A program made the translations under genes and the position numbers. The notes beneath the pieces were generated by a model. It was given only the letters and a program-made list of their open reading frames with translations. It was not told where the DNA came from and did no database searches. Source: an uncultured Lentisphaeria bacterium (GTDB lineage Bacteria; Verrucomicrobiota; Lentisphaeria; JABSQK01; CAJWLW01). From it: a DNA stretch of 26,011 nt. The stretch lies in assembly GCA_913042885.1 (NCBI GenBank), contig CAJWLW010000036.1, positions 1-26,011 on the forward strand, written 5' to 3'. Positions 8,044-15,821 of the stretch are shown in pieces. How positions within the stretch are numbered: the stretch's first letter is position 1; every line of letters starts with the position of its first letter.

Positions 8044-8946
8044 ATGGCGACCTGGACACAGGCTCTGGAACTGGACAGTGAGCGACAAATAGTCGGCGGC
8101 AGTGACGCTGCCCTGTGCGATGCGATACGCAACGGTGCGGACCTGCGCGTCTGTACGGCGTTCCGGCACAACGAGCACATCGACACGAGCTCGGACGATC
8201 CGGAGCTGATCCGCGAAGCGATGGATTTCCGCGTCACCTATCTGGTCGATGACCGCTGGGTGGCGGCGATCGAGAATCTTCGCGTACCAATCTCGCTGCC
8301 GTCCGGTTTCGGGGGGCGCATTTCGATGTCGTATTTCATGTACAACCAGAACGCTCTGCAAGCGCTGGCGCGGCCGTATCTCGACGGGCAGCCGGCATCG
8401 GGCGAGATCGAGTCGTCACCGGTTCAACAGAACCCGAGCATGGCGAAGTATGAAATGACCGATGCCTGGGACATGGAAACGAATGCGCCGAGTTTCAATT
8501 TCATCTATGATTTTGATTCGTACCGTTTCATGGTCAACGATAATTGGCAGGAAGTCCTTGCCCACGACGCCGACGGCCAGCCTTTGAGCGGCTCGATCGA
8601 GGCACTCGAAACGGCGGCGTCGGACGGATGCGAAGTGAAGGTCGGGATTCGCGGGCTGTGCGACGACCTGGCGGAAGATCCCGATCAGGCACTGGATCAT
8701 ACGGTGTTCGTACATATCGGTGCCTGCTATAATCACACTGTGCAGAAACGGATGACGGCGTCGTCGAATCCGTTGCCGCGTGTCAAGCCCGGCATCCCGA
8801 TGCGCTATGAGAGCCGCGGCTGGGATTTCGGCTGGCTGATGCCGCGCTCGGACGGTTACCTGGCAAGGTGGTTGTGCGATCCGTATACCATGAAGTTTGA
8901 GCAGAGCACCAGCCGCCATGCGATGCGCTGGTTTGTTCTTGGTTGA
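8044..8946 (+). CDS. Uncharacterised protein with internal domain duplication
   Basis: This is a 300-residue soluble protein with no signal peptide or membrane segment. I do not recognise a named family. It appears to consist of two related halves: TQALELDSERQIVGGSDAAL starts the first, and QEVLAHDADGQPLSGSIEAL (from about residue 165) starts the second. Both continue with an A-[IA]-x-x-G-[AC]-x-[LV]-x-V segment. The first half also has FRHNEHID and SYFMYNQNALQALARPYLDG; the second has FVHIGACYNHT and a Trp-rich end (SRGWDFGWLMP, YLARWLCDPY). His and Tyr/Trp residues are plentiful, suggesting ligand binding or catalysis, but no function should be assigned. The HpcH/HpaI aldolase gene follows after 25 nt with its own ribosome site, so the two probably act together. 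Confidence 0.8.
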   Translation: MATWTQALELDSERQIVGGSDAALCDAIRNGADLRVCTAFRHNEHIDTSSDDPELIREAMDFRVTYLVDDRWVAAIENLRVPISLPSGFGGRISMSYFMYNQNALQALARPYLDGQPASGEIESSPVQQNPSMAKYEMTDAWDMETNAPSFNFIYDFDSYRFMVNDNWQEVLAHDADGQPLSGSIEALETAASDGCEVKVGIRGLCDDLAEDPDQALDHTVFVHIGACYNHTVQKRMTASSNPLPRVKPGIPMRYESRGWDFGWLMPRSDGYLARWLCDPYTMKFEQSTSRHAMRWFVLG

Positions 8947-8971
8947 ATTATCGAACGCAAGGAGACTGAGC

Positions 8972-9727
8972 ATGAGCCATCTGGGAACCAATCACACGAA
9001 GAAGAAACTCGCCGCCGGCGATGCGGTTCCTGTCCTCGGCAACATCGAGTGTCCGGAGTTCCTCGACCTGGTCGGGTCGATGGGTATCGAAGCGGTGTGG
9101 CTCGAGGCGGAGCACGGCGGGGTCGATTTCGGGGATATCGGCAATCTGACGCGGGCCTGTGATCTCTGGGGTGTCACCTCACTGGTACGCGTTGGTCGCG
9201 CCGAGGCGAATACTATCTACCGCACTCTCGATCGCGGCTGCCAGGGCATCATCGTGCCGCACGTCAATACCCGTGAGCAGGCGGAGCTGGTCGTCGATTC
9301 TGCGAAGTTCACACCGATCGGGCATCGTGGTTCCTATACGTCACGCCGCGGTTACGGTCGCAGTGATTATTATCAGACAGCCAATGACGAGACGATGGTC
9401 GTGGTGATGATCGAGGATCCGCTGGGGATCGAGAATCTCGACGACATTCTCGAGGTCGATCACATCGACGTTTTCTTCGTGGCGCCCGGTGACCTGGCCC
9501 AGGAGATGGGGCATCTCGGCAACCCCGGGCACCCGGAAGTGGTTGCGAAGGTCGACGAGACGCTGGCGCGCATCATAGCTGCCGGGCGCGTCGCCGGCAC
9601 CACATCGTCGGTAGAGAATGTGGACCGGTTGATTGCCGCGGGCGTGCAGTTCCCGTACATCAGTATCAAGCAGATTCTGGCATCGGGGATTCGTGAGTAT
9701 CAAGCAATAGTGGAGGCCGTGACGTGA
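8972..9727 (+). CDS. HpcH/HpaI family aldolase (second copy)
   Basis: This 251-residue TIM-barrel aldolase is of the same family as the gene at 1862-2632 but clearly diverged. The catalytic pattern is present: EAEHGG with His48, Arg73 in SLVRVG, GCQGIIVPHVNT, Glu148 in VMIEDP (most relatives have Q-I-E) and Asp174 in VAPGDLAQ. The preferred start is ATG 8972, preceded by AAGGAGA (GGAG at 8961-8964). The frame is open back to 8897, but that part overlaps the preceding gene. The RGYGRSDYY insert around 126-134 sits where substrate specificity is usually set in this family. It is likely cotranscribed with the unknown duplicated protein upstream. Expected reaction: retro-aldol cleavage of a 2-keto-hydroxy acid; the substrate is unknown. 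Confidence 0.9.
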   Translation: MSHLGTNHTKKKLAAGDAVPVLGNIECPEFLDLVGSMGIEAVWLEAEHGGVDFGDIGNLTRACDLWGVTSLVRVGRAEANTIYRTLDRGCQGIIVPHVNTREQAELVVDSAKFTPIGHRGSYTSRRGYGRSDYYQTANDETMVVVMIEDPLGIENLDDILEVDHIDVFFVAPGDLAQEMGHLGNPGHPEVVAKVDETLARIIAAGRVAGTTSSVENVDRLIAAGVQFPYISIKQILASGIREYQAIVEAVT

Positions 9728-9826
9728 CGGGCCACACCCGTAATCTCTTTCCGATTCAAGAAATTGTTGCGGGAAATCAATCCTTGCGGGAACTGAATGC
9801 GAAGACGCAATCGGCGCATCGGCGTG

Positions 9827-9832
9827 TATAAT
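9827..9832 (+). promoter_or_regulatory. Candidate -10 box placing the transcript start at the ATG
   Basis: TATAAT (9827-9832) lies 8 nt before the ATG at 9841, with TG immediately before it. No Shine-Dalgarno sequence is present between them (AACGGCCG). If used, transcription would start at or within a base or two of the start codon, giving a leaderless mRNA. No good -35 box is seen at 16-18 nt spacing. Confidence 0.4.
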
Positions 9833-9840
9833 AACGGCCG

Positions 9841-11196
9841 ATGAGTGACACGACCTTCAGTAGACAACCGCTTGACCTCGACCCGTCGGCTGCGGTACTG
9901 GCGCACAACAGCCGTTTTGTCCCGGGCGGGCTGGCTTCGGTCAACCGCAAGAGCGACCCGGTGATCGCCTTCGCACGGGCGCAGGGCTCGCGCCTTTGGG
10001 ATGTCGCCGGCAAGGAATACATCGACTATCACGCCGGTTTCGCGCCGTACATCCTCGGCCACAACGATCCCGACCAGATCGAGGCGGTGACGGCAGTGAT
10101 GGCCGCCGGCCTGTCGAACTACGGCAGCGGCCCGACCCGCGACGAAGGCGAGCTGGCCGAACTGTTTCTGTCGTGTGTGTCGCTGGCGGACAAAGTGCAG
10201 TTCTTCAACTCCGGCTCCGAAGCGACAGCCCAGGCGATTCGCGTTGCCCGTGCAGCGACCGGCCGCGAGCATGTCATCCTCGTGCAGGGCAGCTACAACG
10301 GCAATCAGAACGTCGTTGCGTTCAATGTCATGACGCCCTTGGAGGCGCTTGGCAAGCAGGTGATTGGCGACGAGTATCCGCGCGTCCCGATCACTGCCGG
10401 CATTCCCGCAGCCGAGCAGGAACTGGCACACGTCGTCGAGTTCAACGACCTGGCGGCCGTGGAAACGATGCTGGCGCGCTATGACGTTGCCGCGATGATT
10501 ACCGAGCCGATCCTGCAGAACATCGGTGTCGTCAAGCCGCAGCCCGGCTATATCGAGGGCCTGCGAAAACTCGCCGATGACCATGGATTCGTGCTGGTTT
10601 TCGACGAGGTGAAGACGGGCTTCCGCGCTGGCCCCGGCGGGTTCCAGGGATTGACCGGCATTCGCGGCGACCTGTCGACGTACGGCAAGGCCTTCGCCAA
10701 TGGCTTCCCGATTGCGGCGCTGGCCGGCAAGTCCGAGTTGATGGATCTGGTCGTCAGTGAGGATGTGTCGAAGCGGGTGCTGCTTGCCGGTACCTACAAC
10801 TGCCATCCAATTCCGGTTGCGGCGGCGATTGCCTGCCTGAAAAAACTGCGGGACCCGGCCCTGGATGTTTACGGGCATCTCGACGGTCTGGCACAGAGTC
10901 TGGAAGACGGGCAGCAGATACTCTTCGACAAATACGGTGTCACCGCCACGATCGTCCGGCAGGGCAGTGCCCACTGCGCGTACTTCATGGATCACGCGCC
11001 AGTGAACTGGTGGGACCTGGCAAGCAGCCACGACTTCGGCTTCGACGCGAAGTTCCGGCGCGAACTGATCGAGCGCGGCATTTACAACTTCCCGTTGCCG
11101 ACCAAGCAGGGCAGCATCAGCTTCGCCCACAGCGAAGAAGACATTGACCTGACGCTGGCAGCGAACGATGCGGCGCTGCATCGGCTTCTGGGATGA
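9841..11196 (+). CDS. Glutamate-1-semialdehyde-aminotransferase-like class III PLP enzyme
   Basis: This 451-residue fold-type I aminotransferase resembles glutamate-1-semialdehyde 2,1-aminomutase (HemL) in layout: FVPGGLASVNR at 27-37, FFNSGSEATAQAIRVARAAT at 121-140, VFDEVKTGFR with Asp255, and STYGKAFANGFP with Schiff-base Lys283. The usual GTFSGNP motif is replaced by GTYNCHP, and the family-typical SYNGNQN stands in place of the HemL SYHGHAD-like loop. These changes, and its distance from any haem gene, argue for a catabolic amino-acid or amino-ketone transaminase rather than a true haem-pathway mutase. The start ATG has no ribosome site but a good -10 box close by. The flanking aldolase and metallopeptidase genes are on the same strand, but gaps exceed 100 nt. 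Confidence 0.87.
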   Translation: MSDTTFSRQPLDLDPSAAVLAHNSRFVPGGLASVNRKSDPVIAFARAQGSRLWDVAGKEYIDYHAGFAPYILGHNDPDQIEAVTAVMAAGLSNYGSGPTRDEGELAELFLSCVSLADKVQFFNSGSEATAQAIRVARAATGREHVILVQGSYNGNQNVVAFNVMTPLEALGKQVIGDEYPRVPITAGIPAAEQELAHVVEFNDLAAVETMLARYDVAAMITEPILQNIGVVKPQPGYIEGLRKLADDHGFVLVFDEVKTGFRAGPGGFQGLTGIRGDLSTYGKAFANGFPIAALAGKSELMDLVVSEDVSKRVLLAGTYNCHPIPVAAAIACLKKLRDPALDVYGHLDGLAQSLEDGQQILFDKYGVTATIVRQGSAHCAYFMDHAPVNWWDLASSHDFGFDAKFRRELIERGIYNFPLPTKQGSISFAHSEEDIDLTLAANDAALHRLLG

Positions 11197-11339
11197 ATAA
11201 ATAGTCAATAATTCCGTTACCGCTCTTGCTCTCGCGTCGACAAAATTCGCCACGTTGTCCGGGAATGCGGCATTCAATCCTGTTGATCCTGGCCGTTTTT
11301 ATTCTTCGTGTTTTTGATGATTTTCGTAGTGAATCCGCC

Positions 11340-11345
11340 TACATT
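11340..11345 (+). promoter_or_regulatory. Candidate -10 box close to the M81 peptidase start
   Basis: TACATT lies 7 nt before the ATG at 11353, with no Shine-Dalgarno site in AGCCGCC. TTGATG (11314-11319) is a possible -35 box, but its 20-nt spacing is long. The arrangement copies that of the preceding gene and would also give a nearly leaderless mRNA. Confidence 0.3.
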
Positions 11346-11352
11346 AGCCGCC

Positions 11353-12831
11353 ATGAAAGTCGCTATTGGTCAGATCCATCACGAGGCCAACTCGTTCTGT
11401 GTCGTGCCGACACAGTGGGACGACTTCGACTTTATTTTCGATGACGCCGTGCTGACCTGCAGGCGCGGCTGCGGCATGATGGTCGGCGGCATGATCGATG
11501 TGCTCGAGGCGCAGCCGGGCATCGAGCTGGTGCCGCTGCTCGCAGGCGTTGCGCCGACGGGCGGAACGCTGGTGCGGGAGGGGTTCGACGCGATTGTCGA
11601 GGCGATCACGACGCGGCTGCAGCAGGCAGACGTCGATGCCGTCGTGCTCGACCTGCACGGTGCGATGCTGGCGGACGGCGTTGACGACCCGGAAGGCGAG
11701 ATCCTGGCGACGATCCGGGGTATTGTCGGACCGGATGTGCCTGTCGTTATCGGTCTGGATTGCCACGGCAACATCACGCGGAAGATGGTCGACAACGTCG
11801 ATCTGCTTGATGGCTACCGGACGTATCCGCATCGCGACTATCGCGAAACGGGGGAGCGCGTGGCCCGTCTCTTTGTCGAACATCTGCATGGCTTGAACAC
11901 GGTGCGGCACCTGGTCCGGGTGCCGGCACTGTTTGCGGCGGGGTTGTATGAGACCGACGAACCGCCGTTTCGTGATGTTCTCGATGTTTTGCGTGGTGCT
12001 GAGGCGGCAGGCATCATCCTCGCCGGCAGCTTTTATCCTGTCCAGCCCTGGCTTGATATCGAAACGAACGGCTGCACGATTGTCGTGACAGCGCATCCCG
12101 ATCAGAACGAGGCGGCTGCTGCGGTGGCCTGTCATGCCGCCCAGCTTTTGTGGGATCGGCGGGAGGAATGCCGCGGGGAGTTCACGGCCCCGGCAGACGC
12201 TGTCCGGCAGGCTTGTGAGATGAGCGGTACGATTGTCATCTCGGAAGGCGGCGATGCCGTGAGCGGCGGCGGCTGTGGGGACAGTTCGCTGCTGCTGCAG
12301 GCGTTGCTGCCGGTGTCGGAGGTGTCGTCGGCGATTACAATCTGCGATGCGCCGGCAGTGGACGCGGCGACGGCAGCGGGTGTCGGGGCGACGATCACGA
12401 CGTCGATCGGCGGTTCGCTGGCGCCGCAGTTCAGCGATCCAGTTCGCATCGATGCGGAAGTCGTGGCGCTCGGTGACGGTGTGTGGGTCAACGAGGGCGA
12501 AGTCATGCGTGGATTCCGCAATGACATGGGCGGGGCGGCCGTGCTGCGTTGTGACAACATTCACATCGTATGTTCGCGCAAGCGCGTGATGAGCTGGGAT
12601 CCGGGTGTCTTTCGCTGCATGGGAATCGAGCCGACCGACATGAAGATTGTCGGCGTGAAGGCGCAGCGCACGTTGGAGACGACATACGGCGACATCCTGT
12701 CCGGTGTCTTCTGGCTCGATATGCCCGGCGCCTGCACGGCTAATTTGACACAGCTGCCCTGGCAACGGATACGGCGGCCGATCTGGCCGCTGGATCGGGA
12801 CATCGCGTACCGTGCGACGATCGAAGAGTGA
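11353..12831 (+). CDS. M81 family metallopeptidase (MlrC/microcystinase C type)
   Basis: This 492-residue protein has the MlrC architecture: an N-terminal domain with MKVAIGQIHHEANSF, DLHGAM and LDCHGNIT, then YRTYPHRDYRETGERVARLF, and a C-terminal MlrC domain with SEGGDAVSGGG and DPVRIDAEVVALGDG. Family members are zinc-dependent and usually cytoplasmic; MlrC hydrolyses the linear microcystin tetrapeptide, but most members in other bacteria have unknown substrates and lie in catabolic clusters. The His/Asp/Glu-rich motifs listed are the likely metal ligands. I prefer ATG 11353 over the open frame back to 11308, since MKVAIGQ is the usual family beginning. A kinase fragment begins 4 nt after the stop, so the two were probably once an operon. 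Confidence 0.88.
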   Translation: MKVAIGQIHHEANSFCVVPTQWDDFDFIFDDAVLTCRRGCGMMVGGMIDVLEAQPGIELVPLLAGVAPTGGTLVREGFDAIVEAITTRLQQADVDAVVLDLHGAMLADGVDDPEGEILATIRGIVGPDVPVVIGLDCHGNITRKMVDNVDLLDGYRTYPHRDYRETGERVARLFVEHLHGLNTVRHLVRVPALFAAGLYETDEPPFRDVLDVLRGAEAAGIILAGSFYPVQPWLDIETNGCTIVVTAHPDQNEAAAAVACHAAQLLWDRREECRGEFTAPADAVRQACEMSGTIVISEGGDAVSGGGCGDSSLLLQALLPVSEVSSAITICDAPAVDAATAAGVGATITTSIGGSLAPQFSDPVRIDAEVVALGDGVWVNEGEVMRGFRNDMGGAAVLRCDNIHIVCSRKRVMSWDPGVFRCMGIEPTDMKIVGVKAQRTLETTYGDILSGVFWLDMPGACTANLTQLPWQRIRRPIWPLDRDIAYRATIEE

Positions 12832-12835
12832 GAAC

Positions 12836-13072
12836 GTGACAACCCTGCTGATCATCGCCGATGACCTGACTGGTGCCGCTGACACGGGAGCGCGCTTCGC
12901 TGATTGCGGCATTGCCACGCGGTTGTTGATGGACTGGCGCCAGGATTTCTCGATGTTTGCCGACTCAGTTGTCGTCGTCAACACCGACACCCGGCACAGC
13001 CCAGCCGAGACTGCTGCCGATCGGGTCCGGCAGTTCGTCGCAGCGGCATCGCAGGCCGGCAGTGGGGATTGA
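12836..13072 (+). pseudogene. Truncated four-carbon acid sugar kinase (OtnK/DtnK family), N-terminal remnant
   Basis: A GTG start (12836), 4 nt after the M81 stop with GAG upstream, opens TTLLIIADDLTGAADTGARF, the unmistakable beginning of the four-carbon acid sugar kinase family (phosphorylates threonate/erythronate-like sugar acids; usually 400-480 residues). VVVVNTDTRHSP (about 51-62) is the second conserved strand. The frame stops at TGA 13070-13072 after only 78 residues, just where the family should continue with the KTDSTLRG substrate loop and the ATP-binding C-terminal half. Neither of the other frames in the 74 bp before the convergent sulfatase stop restores it, so this looks like a 3' deletion, not a frameshift. 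A functional short protein is unlikely. Confidence 0.75.
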
Positions 13073-13146
13073 GGCGGCACGGGGCCGATTGGCAGGACGG
13101 GGCCGGTAACGGAATTAAAGGACAGGGCACAGAGCCGGCTCGGGTA

Positions 13147-14559
13147 CTATACCTGCACCTGATCGAGCCAGTTCGAGGTCAGGCGTTCGAGTTGCTCCTG
13201 GCGCGGCCGGTGGCGTGGATGGTCGAACAGGTTGACCAGTTCCGACGGGTCGGTGCGCAGGTCGTAGAGGGCGCCGTCCGGGCCGTAGTCGGAGGTGCCG
13301 TAGTTGCGATCGAGTTTCCATCCGTCGGCGCGGATCATGATGCGGCGATCCACTGCCGGATGCCAGCAGGCCTCCGGCGGTACCCAGTCGGCACCGCCGA
13401 TCGGTGACAAGGCGGTGTCGTATTCGCTGAACGTCGGCCGGTCCGGTGCAGATGCTTTGCCGAGCAACTGGCTGGAGATTGAACGGCCATCGATGCTTGC
13501 CGGTACGTCGAGACCGGCGAGATCCAGCAGGGTCGGCAATATGTCAATAAGTTCGACCGGATCGGACAGCACGGTATCTTCGGGTAACCGGCCGGGCCAC
13601 GACCAGATCAGCGGGACCTGAATGACTGGATCATAGAAGGTGCGAATCGTGCCGACGCCGTGCTCGCCGAGCATGGCGCCATGATCGGTGTTGATCACGA
13701 TGATTGTGTTTTCATCGGCGCCGGTCTCGGCCAACACCTGCAGCAGCCGGCCGATCGCTTCGTCGAGCTCGGCGCACAGGTCATAGAAACAGCCGCGAGC
13801 CTCGCGCAGTTGTTCAGGCGTCAGCGCGTGGAAATTATAGAATTTTCGAATGTGCTCGATCTCGCGTTTCGGTTTACTTTCCAACTCTGCCTGGGTTGGT
13901 AACGAGAGATCGACCCGGTCACGGTCTGTGGTGCCGTGAAACCTTGGTATCGGCACGAAGGGCATGTGTGGGACATCGAGAGACCAGCGCAGGAAAAACG
14001 GGCGGCTCCTGGGCTGTCGCAGGTATTCGGTGGCCATCCGGGTCATGACCGCACAATAGGTTTGATCCTCGGGCAGCGGATTGACGCCGCCGACGACAAG
14101 TCGATTGTGCGGGGCGCGAATGAAGTGATCGTCGTCGACGTGGATGTCGTCGGGCAGGACGCACCACGGTGTCAGTGAACCGCCCGGCGGCAGCCCGTAG
14201 TCGATGACATCGAAGCAGGACTCGAGGGCGGCGGGATTGTTCATGTAGCTGTACTTGCCGAGGTGGGCCGTTTCATATCCGGCCTCCCGGAACCGGCTGA
14301 TCAGCGGCGTGTGCGCCGTTGGTTCAGGTGCTTTGCCGTAGGCTGCCGTGCCCAGGCGCTGGACATAGTTTCCGGTCCACATCGAGGCGCGTGAGGGTGT
14401 GCACGAGGGTGATTGACAGGTGGCCTGGGCACAGCGTACGCCACGGCGCGCGAGCGCATCGATATTGGGGCTGTGGGCCCAGGTGCTGCCGTAGCATCCG
14501 AGCGCGTCGGTGCGTTGGTGATCGGTTGTGATCCACAGGATGTTGGGAGCTCCGGCCAC
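13147..14559 (-). CDS. Sulfatase (formylglycine, Cys type)
   Basis: This 470-residue alkaline-phosphatase-superfamily sulfatase hydrolyses sulfate esters. The N-terminal NILWITTDHQRTDALGCYG carries the first metal Asp13. The modification site is PSCTPSRASMWTGNY, where Cys53 of C-T-P-S-R is converted to formylglycine. INTDHGAMLGEHG supplies the other metal Asp/His pair, and VPLIWSWPG and ELIDILPTLLDLAGL are typical later motifs. No signal peptide is apparent, so it may act in the cytoplasm on imported sulfated sugars or other esters. The start is GTG (14559), 7 nt after the stop of the GNAT gene, so expression is likely coupled to it; no strong ribosome site is seen. Substrate is unknown. A separate maturase must lie elsewhere. 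Confidence 0.93.
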   Translation of the reverse strand: MAGAPNILWITTDHQRTDALGCYGSTWAHSPNIDALARRGVRCAQATCQSPSCTPSRASMWTGNYVQRLGTAAYGKAPEPTAHTPLISRFREAGYETAHLGKYSYMNNPAALESCFDVIDYGLPPGGSLTPWCVLPDDIHVDDDHFIRAPHNRLVVGGVNPLPEDQTYCAVMTRMATEYLRQPRSRPFFLRWSLDVPHMPFVPIPRFHGTTDRDRVDLSLPTQAELESKPKREIEHIRKFYNFHALTPEQLREARGCFYDLCAELDEAIGRLLQVLAETGADENTIIVINTDHGAMLGEHGVGTIRTFYDPVIQVPLIWSWPGRLPEDTVLSDPVELIDILPTLLDLAGLDVPASIDGRSISSQLLGKASAPDRPTFSEYDTALSPIGGADWVPPEACWHPAVDRRIMIRADGWKLDRNYGTSDYGPDGALYDLRTDPSELVNLFDHPRHRPRQEQLERLTSNWLDQVQV

Positions 14560-14566
14560 GGTGAGG

Positions 14567-15490
14567 TCAATCCATTGTCAGCTTTTCCGCGTCATATGAA
14601 GTGATCATATCGGTGAGTTCAAAACCGATGTTGCGGTAAAACTTCTGGGCCACGAAATTTTGGTCGCCGGTATTGAGCAGGATGCGATTGATGCCGTGCT
14701 TGCGATAATGATCCCAGACGGTGCGCATGATCAGATACCCGATGCCCCGGCGCTGGCACTGCGGCGACACCGCAATCCCTTTCATGAACAGCGTCTCCTC
14801 GGTCGGGGAATCGGTCAAGCGCGAGACCGGCACGACGGTGGCGTAGCCGACAGTCTGGCCGTGTTCATGGAAATAGAACTGATCCCAACGCACAAAGCCG
14901 TTGACCTCGGACCAGCCGCCGGGCAGAAACTGTATGTCGATATCGGCGTGGTCGTCTCGTTGCGGTCGACCTTCGAGCCTTTCCCCGGCGTATACATGGT
15001 TGTCTTCCTCGCTTTGAAATCCCAGGGCTTTCAATGGCAGCACGACGTCGGTCATGCGCTGCGGTCCGCGTCCCATGCCGGCAGCGAATGTGTATCCGCA
15101 GTTGTGCTCGAAGGCGCGCCACTTGCGGCAGGGGTCGCGGGCGAGCGCGGTGGCGGCGTGGCGCAGCAGACGATCGGCAACGTCTTGACGGCCGGGTTCG
15201 ACGAACACACCGCGGATCAAGGCGTCCCGCTCGCCTGGCGGCACCGACGCGACGCCGTCGAGATAACCTGCCTGAATCCACCCGACAGGGTGGCCGGTTT
15301 CACGGGCTATGACCGATGCCTCGGCGACATGGTGGAACGATGCGGGATGGACCTGGGGCGGCTCGAACAGGGATGCCGCGAAGCGTTCGACAGCGATATC
15401 GAAGTAGTAGGAAACATCACCGGCGCAGGCCTGATAGGTTTCCCAGGCTTCGCTTGCTGAGTCCTCGGATAATGGCGTCAGTTCGATCAT
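14567..15490 (-). CDS. Tandem GNAT-fold N-acetyltransferase
   Basis: This 307-residue protein ends in a well-formed GNAT domain: KGIAVSPQCQRRGIGYLIM (238-255) contains the acetyl-CoA pyrophosphate loop Q-R-R-G-I-G (246-251), and NTGDQNFVAQKFYRNIGFE (273-291) is motif B. The N-terminal half has IRGVFVEPGRQDVADRLLRH (92-111), a degenerate version of the same motif lacking the Gly-rich loop, so a two-domain (mycothiol-synthase-like) arrangement is likely, with only the C-terminal copy predicted active. The acceptor amine is unknown. It is the first gene of a two-gene unit with the sulfatase. A clear ribosome site is not seen; its ATG overlaps the stop of a small repeat-encoded ORF by ATGA. Confidence 0.85.
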   Translation of the reverse strand: MIELTPLSEDSASEAWETYQACAGDVSYYFDIAVERFAASLFEPPQVHPASFHHVAEASVIARETGHPVGWIQAGYLDGVASVPPGERDALIRGVFVEPGRQDVADRLLRHAATALARDPCRKWRAFEHNCGYTFAAGMGRGPQRMTDVVLPLKALGFQSEEDNHVYAGERLEGRPQRDDHADIDIQFLPGGWSEVNGFVRWDQFYFHEHGQTVGYATVVPVSRLTDSPTEETLFMKGIAVSPQCQRRGIGYLIMRTVWDHYRKHGINRILLNTGDQNFVAQKFYRNIGFELTDMITSYDAEKLTMD

Positions 15491-15821
15491 GGTGAGCTTT
15501 GCCCGACGTAGCGACTGCTCCGGACAGCGTCGTATTGATACAAATGTGGGGAGGGTGCCGTCGCCTTGGCCGCGCTTCCCACAAACACGAGGAAGTTTAC
15601 CCTCGCACAGGTCGCCGTGCCTGTCGCAAACAAGGAAAATTTCACTTTCACGTGGGTTGCGCCTGCCGCAAACAAGCTGTCAACAATCGGGATTCGTTGC
15701 CATATGGCGCTTAATACTGCGGCCGAGGACAACTGTTGCACAGAGAGGCGGGAGGGGGGACGTCAGGAGCAGATGTGATGACGGGTGCCATTGGTCAGCA
15801 CACCCGCCATCGATCCAGCGC
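15491..15821. other. 331-bp intergenic region between the GNAT and repeat-protein genes
   Basis: Both flanking genes are on the minus strand, so this stretch must hold the GNAT-sulfatase promoter and the end of the repeat-protein transcript. I see three degenerate repeats (15563-15676, listed separately), a G-rich patch near 15749-15760 and a weak stem CGGGTG...CACCCG near 15783-15807 with no T-run. No promoter with convincing -35 and -10 boxes is visible. A possible 84-codon ORF on the minus strand (15487-15741) is mostly made of the repeats. Confidence 0.6.
15563..15676 (-). repeat. Three degenerate ~43-nt direct repeats
   Basis: Read on the minus strand, units at 15635-15676 and 15592-15634 both start with CTTGTTTGCGRCAGGC and end with a KWAAANTTYC-like block. 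A third, weaker unit (15563-15591) starts CTCGTGTTTGTGGGAAGC. In one frame they encode the parallel peptides SLFAAGATHVKVKF, SLFATGTATCARVNF and LVFVGSAAKATAP. No transposase is near. They look like a degenerate intergenic repeat family rather than a gene. Confidence 0.5.

Noticed and set aside
9700..11277. A 525-codon open frame on the minus strand
   Set aside because: It is antisense to the intact GSA-aminotransferase-like gene and has no recognisable motif, signal or ribosome site.
11344..13080. A 578-codon open frame on the minus strand
   Set aside because: It is opposite the M81 peptidase and kinase fragment; Arg/His-rich composition is typical of a shadow frame.
12904..13407. Frameshift continuation of the truncated kinase
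   Set aside because: Other frames past 13072 (for example LRRHGADWQDGAGNG) do not contain the expected KTDSTLRG loop, so a simple frameshift does not explain the truncation.
15487..15741. An 84-codon ORF on the minus strand overlapping the GNAT start by ATGA
   Set aside because: Most of it is encoded by degenerate DNA repeats and it has no ribosome site; the overlap may be chance. Kept only as part of the repeat finding.
15783..15807. Stem CGGGTG...CACCCG as terminator of the repeat-protein gene
   Set aside because: Only 6 bp with a 13-nt loop and no T-run on the transcript strand.
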